Origin: Wyeomyia smithii
Lineage: Eukaryota; Arthropoda; Insecta; Diptera; Culicidae
Direction: 5' to 3'
DNA: 64,000 nt
Assembly: GCF_029784165.1 (NCBI RefSeq)
Contig: NC_073695.1
Location: forward strand, 106,758,255 to 106,822,254
Part shown: one piece after another, positions 1-12,000 of the stretch
Position numbering within the stretch: the stretch's first letter is position 1
How the letters are laid out: every line of letters starts with the position of its first letter
Program-made: the position numbers and the translations under genes
The notes under the pieces: model-generated
Told to the model about the DNA's origin: nothing
What the model saw: the letters and a program-made list of their open reading frames with translations, nothing else
Databases searched by the model: none

Positions 1-52
1 TTTGACGTAATGTTAGTGCTTAAGAAATAGCGAAATAAAAGAAATGACTCTT

Positions 53-1290
53 AATTTCGAACAATTCAATCACGAGCGATACCGGGAACGTTCAAATAGT
101 ACGATACCACATTTAAATCATTTTGAGGCCATATATATTGATCAAAGCAGGTATAGTTTTCAATAGTCTTTGAATTTCTTTTCGTTCCAAAACTTTTGAA
201 CCACATATCAAATTGTTATTAAGTTTGTTATTTGTAAGTTTGAGAGATGACTCGTTTGTATGACACTAGTTATGTTCAAATAAGTCGTGTAATCTTTGAG
301 AAAATAGACTTTCGTTGTTTTAACAATTTAATACATAACGGTTGCTTAAGTTCAATTATAATCAAATGAAAAGGGAACATATAGGGCAGCCAACATTTGA
401 AACCACGCGTTCAATCATAATTCATCAGTTAACCCTTAATTAGCCCGCTCATCTTATATCAATGTTGTTCAAATCGGTTGTGTAGTTTCTAAGATAATGA
501 AGTTTCGTGATTTTCACATTTCGATATATTACAGACGAAGTTACAGTCCGATTACAGCAAAATTCAATAGGGTGTTATGAGGCAGCTAGACCTTTCATTT
601 GACATTAATTTTGTGGAAATCGGTTCAACCATCTCTGAGAAAAGTAAGTGAGCTTATGTAGTCTTTGGAATATGTTTCTTTTCATACCTGGATTTCACAT
701 TTTTAAACATAACAGGCAAAGTAATAGTCCGATTACAAAAAAAAAAAAAACAATAGGGTCTTATGGGGCAGCAAGACCTTCCATTTGACACTGATTTTAT
801 GAAAATCGGTCCACCCATCTCTGAGAAACATGAGTGAGATTAAATAGTCTCCAGAACACGTTTATTTCCATAAATTCTGAACCACATTTCCAATCGTAAT
901 GAAACTCAAAAGTTAAGGGTTTCCTAGGTAGCCCGTTCTTTTGAAATTAATTTTGTTCAAATCGGTTGTGTAGTTTCTGAGATATTGATATTTCGTGATT
1001 TTCACATTTTGATACATAACCTCGAAACTAAAAATCCGATTACAATAAAATTCAGTAGGGTCTCATGGGGCAACTAGACCTTTCATTTGCAATTAATTTC
1101 ATTGAAATCAGTCCAGCCATTTCTGAGAAAATCAAGTGAGATTGGGAGAGCTTTACACACACACATACAGAAAATGCTCAGCTCGTCGAACTGTGTCAAG
1201 TGATATACGACATCCTGCCCTTTTGAGCACTTTTATACCTTTAGTTTTTGCAGTGAATGCTATACCTTTCTAGGAGAAAGGCAAAACACA
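53..1290. repeat. Degenerate dispersed/tandem repeat block
   Basis: The same phrases recur with drift. A 'caRcTAGACCTTtCATTTG' phrase is seen near 580, 761 and 1070, each followed by an 'aaatcggt..acc.atctctgagaaa' phrase. An 'aaatcggttgtgtagtttct' phrase recurs near 470 and 959. The block ends in a CA-repeat, a 'cagctcgtcgaactg' stretch and 'ctaggagaaaggcaaaa'. From memory this 3' end is common in repeats of Aedes-type genomes. No coding potential is seen. The class is not determined; it may be the tail of a retroelement or a degenerate satellite. Confidence 0.6.
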
Positions 1291-2603
1291 GCCTCGAAAA
1301 ACATGTGTTTTACAGAAAAATCTGCACATTCAGTGTTCCTGATGTTACTAAAAACTGCGTTTGAGTCATGCATGCCTTACAGCAAGAAGATAGCTATCAA
1401 AAAACGACGCATGTGCGTCAGTGATACCACATATGCAGATTTATCTGTATTTATACAGTTTATTTACGTATTTTTCATACAGATATCTGCATATACAGAT
1501 TACCTATTTTTTGAAAATTTCAAAGATTTATACAGATTGTTTTGGTTTCCATAAGGTTACCTATCAAACTTGTTGATACTGTTGAAAAACAATAATGAGC
1601 ATAAATGCTGTTTCCGTAAAGCATTAATTTGTATCGTGCCGTGTCAAATAAATTTTGTGTGAACAAAAAAAGCTGTTTAGCCTGTTGGAGATTTTATTAT
1701 GAATGACTCACCGAAATTATGTCAAACAAGCTATTTCGCGTTTTATTTTCAAGAAGGATATGTTCAGTACATATGCAGATTTTTATGCAGATATTTTGAA
1801 ATTTTACCAAGGTGGCAAGATTTCCTGAGCCTTAAAATGCAGATGAAAATGTGGCATCACTGATGTGCGTGTTCTCGGTTTTGAGTGTAGTATTCGTTCC
1901 TCCCTCCCAGCTACACATCATCATTCATAGACCTTCCTATCTGCGCTTGTATTAGTGGTCGATTTCACTAATACAAGTTTTATTTTTGGTTGCAAATAAT
2001 CAACAGGCTGATGGTAACAAAAAATTTCCTTCTGCCCCGAACTTTTATTCAAGTTGTAAACCAGTTTTTTAGTTTTATTTCATCTATTTTTCCACTTAAA
2101 CAAAGTTTGTTAAAACAGGTAACACTAATGAACTAGGATTCATAAGTGAAATATTTTTCGAAATTAATGTCAGCTGATTTTTTGGATGAAAACAAATCGA
2201 TTTTATAAGGATACACGACTAAGCCTGAATTGGTGAGATCTGGCGTAGCAAGCTCTATTGTCCGTTTTATTTCAAGCCATAGACCTTTTCAATCCAATTT
2301 GCATGTATTGGTGCACTTTACACCGTGCAAGTCGGATGGAAAATGAGGCCAACAAAGTGCTGTCAAAATACCTGCATTGACTGCGAAATTTTTATTTCCT
2401 TTCGCTGACATGAAAGTTAATTTATTCCTGCGCGGGTTGTGTGATTGGTTTGCGGATAGTAAACCAATAGTGCCGAGCAACTCAAAAATGCCTATATATT
2501 TCGATTTTCTTAACCCCGGTAGAGTTGAGCAAGAGTCATTTATGAGGCAAACAACCCGCATTGAGTGTGCGTGACTGAGCTGTCAGAAAGCTCTGTGTGC
2601 CAT
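1291..2603. other. Stretch without recognised gene
   Basis: AT-rich DNA with only short ORFs that resemble nothing known to me. Around 1430-1500 and 1770-1800 a 'catatgcagat(tt)' phrase recurs several times, suggesting an eroded short repeat. No splice-supported gene or RNA gene is seen. Confidence 0.4.
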
Positions 2604-2860
2604 TTGTAGAGCAACATGTCAAAAGGATCTACCTGCTTTGATCGATTTTTTGATCGATCGGTTTCTTTCAACCGCCACGGCTAATTAAACACGTTTCATG
2701 ATATGTCCTTTACACCATTTGATAGCGGAGAATCTAATCCAGCTTTTTGAATAAAAACCACGTTGGGAATAATTACTTTTGCTGAACTATTAAACAAATG
2801 AAAAGTCAATCAAGAAAATCGATGAAAGTAGATAGACCCTTTCGACATGTTGCTCTACAA
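2604..2860. mobile_element. MITE with ~30-bp terminal inverted repeats
   Basis: The left end 'ttgtagagcaacatgtc' (2604 on) is repeated in inverse at 2829-2860 ('gacatgttgctctacaa'). The match runs about 30 bp with few mismatches. The element is about 257 bp and has no ORF, as expected of a miniature inverted-repeat element. A target-site duplication is not clear, so the superfamily is left open. Confidence 0.75.
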
Positions 2861-2877
2861 TTTTCTCTTTGGCTTTA

Positions 2878-3033
2878 GGAATCATTCAAATATTACATAA
2901 CGCGGAATTTGACAATTTTCAATACCCACCCACCCCCGCGTAACGCAATTTCACATGTTTGCCACACGCAATGTAACGCTTCGCTGAATACCCCTCAACC
3001 CCTGAGCGCGTTATGTATTATTTGAATGATCCC
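2878..3033. mobile_element. 156-bp MITE with TTA target duplication (PIF/Harbinger-like)
   Basis: The ends are GGAATCATTCAAATA (2878) and, inverted, GGGATCATTCAAATA (to 3033), extending through 'ACATAACGCG'. Both sides are flanked by TTA (2875-2877 and 3034-3036). A 3-bp TTA duplication is typical of PIF/Harbinger elements. The interior is C-rich and non-coding. Confidence 0.75.
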
Positions 3034-3050
3034 TTATGTTACCTGTGTTC

Positions 3051-3476
3051 AAAGTATTTTGAAGTTAGAAGGTATGATTATATATAGGGTCTATAGGGTC
3101 ATGATGTATATATTGTAAAGGGAGCAAAAAATAGTTTCCATAGAAAATTGAATGGCTTGGCGAAACTATTTCATTGGTGTTATTGCAAATTTTCACTGAA
3201 ACGCGAATTACAGACAACTTGCAAGCAAAATGCAAACAACTTGTACGTCAGATTTATCGTATACCAGCATACGAAAGTGAACGCGATAGACTGTATAGAT
3301 ACGATTAACGAAGGCATTCTGTCGCGTTCGCTCTAGTTGACTGGTATACGATCAATCTGGCGTGCACGTTATCTGCATTTTACTTGCAAGTTGTCTGTAA
3401 TTCGCTTTTCAGATGCAATCAGCAATAATGAAATACTGTACGGTCGATCATACCTTTTAACTTCAAAATACTTTGA
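3051..3476. mobile_element. Foldback (long-TIR) element with ~10-bp target duplication
   Basis: The left arm from 3051 ('aaagtattttgaagtta') is mirrored to 3476 ('taacttcaaaatacttt'). Inner segments also mirror: 3205-3235 against 3375-3410, and 3250-3275 against 3318-3360. Nearly the whole element is therefore a palindrome with a short centre near 3290-3315. The decamer ACCTGTGTTC lies on both sides (3041-3050 and 3477-3486), a likely target duplication. Long TIRs with 9-10 bp duplications fit Mutator-like or foldback elements; that class is inference. Confidence 0.7.
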
Positions 3477-3609
3477 CCTGTGTTCAATTTTCTTTGGTGA
3501 GTTACCCCCTTTTTTGACAGCCGGTAAGAGAGATCCCTATGTTAGTAGTTGTGAGTTGAGTTGCCCGAATACACACGCAATAGGCAGTGTCCGATAAGGA
3601 ACGGTGTCA

Positions 3610-4421
3610 GGGACGATTCATTAATGATGTCACGCAAAATTTGGAAAAAGTTAACTCCCCCCCTCCTCCTTGTCACAAACTGTCACAACTTCCTTGCCCC
3701 CCCACCCTCAATTACGTCACGTTTTTAAACCTCCCCCTTTTTTGGTAATAATTGATTGAAAATCAAGAAATTTGTTAGGAATGCATTTTTTTCTTAATAG
3801 GAACGATTTTACTGAAAACTAAAAATAAAAGGAAAAGAAGATTATAGAAGATAATTAGAAAAGGCGTTTAAATGCTGTTGATGGAGCCGCATATCGACGA
3901 CATAGAAAGCCGAGACAATAACTGCAGCATCATTGCTGATTTTTGAAAGACCATCAATATTTAGTTCCTCTTCTTCAATCAATTCGCAATCCAAATCTTC
4001 TCCACATGTTACAATAGCCAAGCATTTTTATTTACGTTTTGTCACAATATTAGAATGGATTGGATTGAGAAACACTAAAAAATAATGAAATTGCGCTGTC
4101 ATTCATAAACGAGCATGCACTGTAAAACAGAATTAATGAACATTATGCTTTTCAACGTGAAAAAATTGTCATTTATTTTATCTAAAGCAAATCTTAAGCA
4201 AAAAAAGGATCGTAGAACTATAAATGAATGATGCAAATATCATAAATAGTTCTGAGTTGAACTCTGTGACTAGGTATGTGATTTTATTTATTTATTTTTT
4301 TTTAGTTTAAATGTGATGTCACACTCAAGCTAACCCCCCCTTCCCCATATGTCACAATATGTCAAAATAATTAAAACCCCCTCCTCCCCCTAAACGCGTG
4401 ACATCATTAATGGATGGTCCC
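3610..4421. mobile_element. ~812-bp non-autonomous TIR element next to NVL
   Basis: The left end GGGACGATTCATTAATGATG (from 3610) is inverted at 4395-4421 with three or four mismatches; the TIRs also share GTCACGC. TCA flanks both ends (3607-3609 and 4422-4424), a 3-bp duplication that fits a PIF/Harbinger-type element. The inside has no transposase, only C-rich subterminal tracts ('cccccccaccc', 'cccccttccc') and repeated 'tgtcacaa'. Its right end is about 110 bp upstream of the NVL start codon. Confidence 0.75.
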
Positions 4422-4424
4422 TCA

Positions 4425-4534
4425 AATTTGTTCGCGGAAGATTTTTCAATCGTTGCTACAGAATCAACGACGCTGCCTTGTGAAAAGTTTTTCCTGTTTG
4501 AGTTGTTTCGGTGTAGTTTCAAAAGTCAGCAGTG
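4425..4534 (+). promoter_or_regulatory. Presumed NVL proximal promoter / 5' leader
   Basis: This is the only non-transposon DNA between the 3610-4421 element and the NVL start. It has no clear TATA box. Candidate initiator-like CAGT-type sites are weak. It is called only from its position, and the transcription start is unknown. Confidence 0.35.
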
Positions 4535-7500
4535 ATGTTACAGAAAAAACCCACTGGAGGATTATACGATCCGATGATCATTCCCCGTGTGAAGCAGGTT
4601 TGTATGGTTTTATCGAATCGTATAGTTTTTTCGCTGTTCTGGTTGATTGTCTGGGGAACCAAAATGGAGTCTGTTTTTGTTTTGAGGTTAGAAAGCACTG
4701 TTTCTTTTATTGGCTTCTCTTAGGATCTTGGATGTAGATATCTTGGAATGGTCCAACTTTACCTTTGAATACACTAGCGTTGTAGTGGTTTCAAATATTT
4801 CGTTTCATCGAAGCGTTAAATTAAAACATCTGTTTTCAACATCCGTTTTCGTATTGTTTACTTTTAGTATTTGGAGGAAAATGTTCATCAAACTTACGTG
4901 GACGTGGGGGTCATGGCCCGTGAGTTGCAGGAGCGTTATCGGGAGTACAATAGAAGAAAAGCTGTTCCATTCCGGATGCTGGTAGAACAGGCGTATAAAA
5001 CGGTTTTGCATAGTTACGGCTTAGACAGTAATCCCTCCAGTGAGAACGAAGACGATGCTAATTCGGACTTGGAAGTGATGGAGGAAGGTGGCGGCAGCAA
5101 TGCGAACCACATGAATGATGCCCTCACTAACATGTACATGAACAATAAAACCAAACCAATCCCCGGAGCTGCGCCCTCGGGAGGTGGCGGAAATGATGGC
5201 GAAGCCATCGATATCAGTAGTGACGAGGACGATCAGGGTGGGAACTCTCGTGATAAGGACAAAGCTGTTTCCACCACTTGCGACCGAATGAAATTGATTG
5301 AAAGTAAGTAGAAAACGGTTTGTAAATCTTGACAAAAAAAGTAAATCATCATATTTTACAGCTCAAATTGCTTCTAACAAGCATATAACTGTCACGAAAG
5401 TGATTCGTGCTGAAAAACCACGTTCGGGAGATGAAGCGGTAGATTCTAGCAACGGCAGTACTAACGGCCCTCGTAAGCAACCGCTTGATCCTGTTTCGGC
5501 ACAGCAAGCTAAGCGTCGGCGGTTGGAACAGGCTCAAAATTCTGAAATAAGCAACAGTTCGAATCCGTTGCTTCAGCCTCAGCAACCGGTTCTGCAGGTG
5601 CCTCAAGTACGATCTGCTGGGTCACAAAACGGTAAAGCTTCAAGTGGCAAGCCCGAATTAGGACCGCCTGGAACTCAGCGTTCAAAGCGCTTTAAGAAAG
5701 AAGTGTGCGCTCGGTTTGTCGATACCAACTTTGAAGATGTTGGTGGGATGGACCGTATACTGCGTGATCTTTGTGAGTTACTTCTGCACGTTAAGCATCC
5801 GGAGGTTTACCGTCATATCGGCCTGCCGGCACCACGTGGATTTTTACTGCACGGACCGCCAGGATCTGGAAAAACTTTACTAGCGCAGGCTATTGCCGGA
5901 GTAAGTTTCAAACAAGGCCGAGTCTTTAGTATTCGTTAGCAGTTTCTCTTTATACACTAAAATGTTACTATTTTAGCAACTTAAAATAGGTCTCATTGAG
6001 ATACCCGCTACGGAGTTGGTGGCCGGTGTTTCTGGTGAATCGGAGGAACGAATCAGGGAGGTATTTGAGCAGGCCGCAATCCTTTCGCCGTGTGTGCTGT
6101 TCATCGATGAAATCGATGCAATCTCGGCAAATCGCATCAATGCTCAGAAGGATATGGAACGACGTATTGTTGCCCAATTGCTGAGTAGTTTGGATAGTCT
6201 ATCAAAGTTGGAGGGTGGCGATGGTGTGCTAGTCATTGGGGCAACCAATCGTCCAGATGCGCTAGATCCAGCATTACGACGTGTTGGACGGTTTGATCAG
6301 GAGATATCTCTCGGCATTCCGGATCGAGAAGCGCGAGCGCACATTTTGAAGATTATTTGTCGCAATTTGAAGATTGAGCAGTCCATTGATTTTGACGAGC
6401 TGGCTAAACTCACTCCCGGGTATGTTGGCGCTGATCTGTTGGCTTTGGCTACCAGAGCGGCTACAACGGCTATCAAAAGGTAAATCACCCATAGAGTAAT
6501 GTGTTTTGTGAGTAATTGACCTTTGTTTTTTTTTTATTTTAGAATGTTAACGGAACGTGAGCGGCAACAACTGATTGCTGAGGCTAAAAAACAGGTGGAA
6601 CTCGAAGTTCTTCGTCGCAAGAAACTACTGGAAGCTGCCACTGGAACATTGAGAAAGGAAGAAGATGACGACGATGTTGCAATTATGGATGTTGATGAAG
6701 CTGCATCCCAATTGGCATCCAAAAAGAGTGAAAATTTGAACGGTAATGTCTCGACGGATGATGTTGTGGCCTTGGAAGATGATGTCGAAGAAGTAGTTAA
6801 TATAGATGACGACAAGGATGATGTACCGCCTTCCACTGCAGCTGTTGAGAAGCAACCTGAAGATGGCGAGCCGACTGATAAGGCAGCGGAGAAGACGGAC
6901 GAGGCAGTAAAGGATGCAGAAGTGACCACCGAAGAAAAAAAAGACGACGAGCAGAACAAAACAGTCGAAGCAGTAGCTACGCCAGATTCTGCAGAGGCTA
7001 AGCCTGTTGAAGGTGAAAAAATGGATGATAGTGAAGCTACGGTTGCTCCGGCTAAGCATGATGGCGATGCCAATGGCGAGAAGATCGAAGAAATCACTAA
7101 AAATGCAGATCTTGATGCTGATGTAGAAATGGTTGCGGACAGCAGTACTTCCGGTGATAAAGTGGAAACAACAGAGGAAAAAATAACGCCCCAAGTGGTT
7201 GAAAAGGTCCCGGCTGAAACCAGTGTGGCTGAAGAGAAACTTACTCAGGAAGAGCAAACCAAGACGGAGGATGAACTTGCTTTTGAACAGATGGAGCAGG
7301 AATTAGAGGAAAATGTACTATCGGAAACGAGTTTGAATTTGCCATCTAACATTTTGTCACTGGATAAATTACTGAACCTTCTGCTGGACCATTCTAATCC
7401 TTTGCCCGATGAAGAGCTCGAAAGTCTACATATTGAGAGAGAAGACTTTCTACAGTCTTTGAAATCAGTACAGCCTTCGGCCAAGCGGGAAGGTTTCATC

Positions 7501-8499
7501 ACGGTTCCTGATGTTACATGGGACGACATTGGCTCTCTTGGTGATATTCGCGAAGAGTTGAAGCTAGCTATATTAGCACCAGTCAAGTTCCCACATCGGT
7601 TGAAGCTGCTGGGACTAAGTTCCCCATCGGGAGTATTGCTTTGTGGTCCACCTGGTTGTGGTAAAACGCTGCTAGCGAAAGCTGTCGCCAATGAAGCTGG
7701 TATTAATTTTATATCCGTCAAGGGACCAGAATTGTTAAATATGGTAAGTCGTGTTTTTGTTTTTACTTCTAATAACCACTCAGTAAACTAAGCATTTTTC
7801 GTTTAGTACGTCGGTGAGTCAGAACGGGCTGTTCGTCAGTGTTTTCAGCGGGCCCGCAACTCTGCGCCATGCGTTATCTTCTTCGACGAGTTCGACTCGT
7901 TGTGTCCCAAACGTTCAGACAATGCAGAAGGCGGTTCAGGAATGCGTGTAGTTAATCAACTCCTCACGGAAATGGATGGCATTGAAGAACGGAAGGGTGT
8001 GTTTCTTATGGCAGCCACCAATCGGCCAGACATCGTTGATCCTGCTGTTCTACGTCCAGGAAGACTCGATAAAATTCTGTATGTTGGACTACCTGCCGAA
8101 GCGGATCGAGTTGATATTCTACGAGCGTTAACCAAGAATCGCACTCAACCTCCACTAGCCGATGATGTCGATCTGAATGTTATCGCACGGTTAACGGCCG
8201 GATACACCGGCGCTGACCTGGCCGGTCTTGTGAGACAGGCTTCGCTACAAACACTTAAGGATTCGATAGCTGACTGTAGTAGTGAGGAAACCCGGTCGGA
8301 AACCGATTGCGTAGAGCAACTCAGCGTCACATTAGCCCATTTCCAGGCAGCGATACGAGGTATCAAAGCATCTGTCAATGAAGAAGTATGTTTTTGAAAT
8401 TAGAAACTTTGCGCAATCAACTAACTACATTTTTTTCAATTTTAGGACAAGAAACACTACGAACGATTGAAGATAAAATACGGAGCACCAACACAATAA
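4535..8499 (+). CDS. NVL: Nuclear valosin-containing protein-like AAA ATPase (NVL / smallminded / Rix7 orthologue)
   Basis: NVL/Rix7 is a nucleolar AAA ATPase that remodels pre-60S ribosomal particles. Seven exons join in frame with GT-AG introns: 4535-4597, 4868-5303, 5362-5900, 5977-6479, 6543-7743, 7807-8385, 8446-8499, giving 1124 residues. The start ATG at 4535 gives the NVL N-terminus: a short helix, then YVDVGVMARELQERY, matching the nucleolin-binding domain. Basic clusters AKRRRLE and RSKRFKK look like nuclear signals. D1: Walker A GPPGSGKT (331-338), Walker B with DEID (390-393), GATNRPDALDPALRR. D2: Walker A GPPGCGKT (882-889), Walker B VIFFDEFD (to 944), RPGRLDK. Between them (about 530-790) is a long Glu/Asp/Lys-rich, probably disordered linker, which makes the protein longer than human NVL (856 residues, from memory). 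Both ATPase sites look intact. Convergent with CP-A. Confidence 0.95.
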
Positions 8500-8500
8500 A
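8495..8500 (+). terminator. Candidate polyadenylation signal overlapping the NVL stop codon
   Basis: AATAAA is formed by the last Gln codon, the TAA stop and the next base. A GT-rich stretch follows (8501-8525). No other AATAAA is seen in the next 150 bases. If used, the 3' UTR would be very short; a non-canonical signal further down is possible. Confidence 0.4.
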
Positions 8501-9014
8501 CTGTTTGAACTCAGTTTATTTCGCGTAAGAACATGATTTAGCATTTTAGGAATTAAGAATCAAAATACTGACACAAACATTACTACACGTAGTGGATAAA
8601 AACAAACAAACAAATACAATTAATTCTTTAACAAACAAAACATTTGATGCAAGGTTACACAGCGTACGATTCTAGTACTCTTCACGGAATTAGGTTTCGT
8701 TTCTGTTTCTATAATGCTAAGCACGCGAACGAACCTAAAGCTTCAGGATGCAGTATGGCGCTTTTACAGGATCTTTATTCAATTCGACAAATGTGTTGGT
8801 TTAACAGAAATACCGTTTTGTTTCCATTACATAAGATTTAGTTTTCTATAGATAATTTCGACCACAAGCGTCTATGATTCGGTGTTTGTATCTTTGACCG
8901 ATAATTTTTTGTATTCTGTATACATTCTGATAGAAGAGTAAACTAGATATCTAACAAAACTGAAATACAGGATGTAAAAGTATGTAGCAGAATGTTTTGT
9001 TTTACTATATCATT

Positions 9015-12000
9015 CTAAATCGCCGTTTTACTGCGAGTGAAAGAAATTCTCGGACTGACTGCTAGCTGCATTACCATCGCTTGGATTCCAATCCAGCTTT
9101 CCTCGCAAATACGTGCGATGCTTGCGGTTGGCGGATGGAATTCTTTGCTGGCGATTTCCATAACCAGAGCAAACGGGACCTTTTCGATGTCGTGTGCGTA
9201 GTCGATACTGGATCCACCGACGACGTTGTTCAGAAAGGCAGACGCGCTACTGCAGCAATATTTTATCCCGCATGCACTGAAAATGGCGTCCGCGCCGGCT
9301 CGGGCCAGGTCGTGTTGTTGTTTCCAGTTTTGCGGAAGAGTTCTGCGGTGAAAAAAAATTCAAATTAAACAATTGTTTCTGTTTTTTTTTAGAACTAGTA
9401 AAACTCGCTCACGCAATCGATAAATGGGCGATTCTACCCATATAATCGTACCATTTATCACGGTGAATCCTGATCCAACGTTTACCCTTCTCTACTAACA
9501 AAAAAACCTTCCTGTGATCTTTGTGGAAAGTATACACGGTCTCCAAACAGCAAAGGTCAGTCTAACATATATCATATATCTGATTGCAAGGACGTGGTCG
9601 GCGCTGTTATTGATCATTTAAAAAGTATTGAGTCACTCAAACTTGTATAATGGGAATGGACGATCACTACCAGCGCGGATCAATCATTACGTAGGCAACT
9701 ATTGATATGTAGTATAAGTCAAGCCAAGCCAAGCGAACTAAAAAAATATAGCGATAATTATTACTCAAGATGAGTCGAGAATTTCTTTTCTCGATTGACC
9801 AATTTTGGTATAACAGTAGTTGAACCAATGAAAAATTCAGTCGCGTGTCTTGACTTTTGTTTGGCCGTTATCTGATTCTGATTCTGTTCTGGCCTTCTCT
9901 GGTTCCGGTATGAGCTCAATAGTGGTTCACGTCGAGTTTCATCTTCGATTTGACGTAGGACGTGTTGCGTTCATGGACCTGTCCATCTAACGTTTCTAGG
10001 ATCAAACTGTCAATCACTCTGAAGCTTTTCATCAGGATCCCCGATCGGTGATCTTCGACATCATCTGACGATTCCTTGGCATCAGGTTTATTATACGAAA
10101 TCCGTAATTCGCTGCCGCAATCCGTCTCTTCACCTCGTTGTCACATGTCACGAGAGTACCAAGATAAACAAATTCGTCGACCACTTCGAAAGTATTCCCA
10201 TCCATCTACGCTACCGCGCTCTCTGCCAGTCACCATGAACTTCGTTTTGGCAGTGTTAATGGTGAGTCCAATTCTCGCAGCTTCCCTTTTGAGAGCCGTA
10301 AAGGCCTACTCAACTGTTCTACGATTAACACCAATTATATCAATGTTGTCCGCGAAGCCCAGAAGCATATGACACTTTGTGATGATGGTGCCGCTCTTCT
10401 GCACACCAGCCCTTCGTATTGCACCTTCCAAAGCAATGTTGAACAGCAAGTTCGAGAGCTCGTTACCTTGCTTCAGACCATCTAACGTCACAAACGCGTC
10501 CGAAAATTCTCCCGCTGTTCTGACGCATAATGTGAAACCGTCAAACGTCGCACGTAACAGTTTAATTAGTTTTATTGGGAAACCATGTTCTAGCATTATT
10601 TGCCACAGCTCGTTGCGTTTCACTGTATCGTACGCCGCCTTATAGTCAATGAACCCCGTTCTCGAGCGGGGTGCATATGATGTGTCTGCAAGTTGTGTTC
10701 TCGAAACTTGTCGAGGATCTGTCTCAAGGTAAACATCTGTTCGCCCTACTCGAAAATTGCATTGGTATTCTCCAACAAAGGCTTCCTGCAACGGCCTCAG
10801 TCGCTGGAACAGGATACAGCAAGGTATTTTGTAAGCGAAATTGAGGATGGTTATGCCTCGATAATTACTAATTCGAGTCTATGTCTTTTCTTGTACGTAG
10901 GGCCAACCAGTCCGTAGGTAGTTGTTCCTCAGACCATACCCTTAGCATAATCAGGTGAATTACACTACACAGCCGCTCGCTCCCGACTTTGAAAAGTTCG
11001 GCCAGTAAGCCGTCCTTCCCAGCGGCTTTGTGGTTCTTTAGCTCTTTGCAAGCATTCTTCACCTCGTCCAATGTTGGTGGATCCGTCCTCCCCAATTTCT
11101 ATCCTGTTGTCCTCGACGACTCTCCTACCTTCCTCACCGTTCAATACCACTTCAAAATGTTGCTTACAACGCCTGGCCACCTGCGATTTATCGGTGATTA
11201 GGTTTCCCTCCATGTCATTACACATGGCAGGTATTGGCTCGGTCCGGTTCCTGATTCCGTTGATCGTCCATAGAAGTTCCTCGTGTCACGCCTGGTGAAA
11301 CAATTCTCTGCCTCCGCGAGGACGCGATCGTAGTGCTCACGTTTCTTACGGCGGTGAAGCCTCTTTTCGGCAGCTCTTGCCTCCCGGTATTTCTTCCGCA
11401 TGTGACGCGTCACACGATTAGCTGCTACTAACGTGTTGGCGTAGGGCCGGTTCTTCTCTTCCGTCACCTCTAGACACTCAGTATCCAACCACCCACCACG
11501 CGTGATTCCCGTTGTCATACCTAACACTTCTCGAGCTGTTTCGCTGACTGCATCATGGATGTGCTTCCACTGCTCGTTCAGGTCCACTCCAGTTGGTTCA
11601 TCGATCCATCTATCAACTTTTCGAGTATACTCTGCAGCAACTCCTTTCGCTGATAACTTCTGGATGTCTAGACGTATCTTCCTCGCCGACCTCGATTTAA
11701 ATACGTTGGACAACCGGGCGCGAATAGTAATCCGAGTCGATAGCTCTCGAAAGGACCGCAGATCTATGACGTCTAAAAAGTGCCGGCCGTCGATCAGCAT
11801 GAGGTCGATCTAGGAGCAGATGGGGTGTCCCCAGGTGTGCTTCCGAATGTTCAGACGTGTAAAATGGGTACTACGGATGGCCATTTCTCTAGCCGCGGCG
11901 AAGTTCACTAACCTAAAGCCGTTGTCGTTGGTGTTAGAGTGAAGGCTTTCCCTACCAATAACGAGACGAAAGAACTCCTTTCGTCTGACTTGTGCATTCG

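Noticed and set aside
6534..7257. Minus-strand ORFs of 187 and 210 codons
   Set aside because: They lie antisense to the acidic linker of NVL exon 5. Their Ser- and Phe-rich composition simply mirrors the Glu/Asp/Lys codons.
9081..9368. Plus-strand ORF of 95 codons
   Set aside because: It is antisense to the last exon of CP-A, whose minus-strand text (CEESWIGIQAM) is clearly the conserved one.
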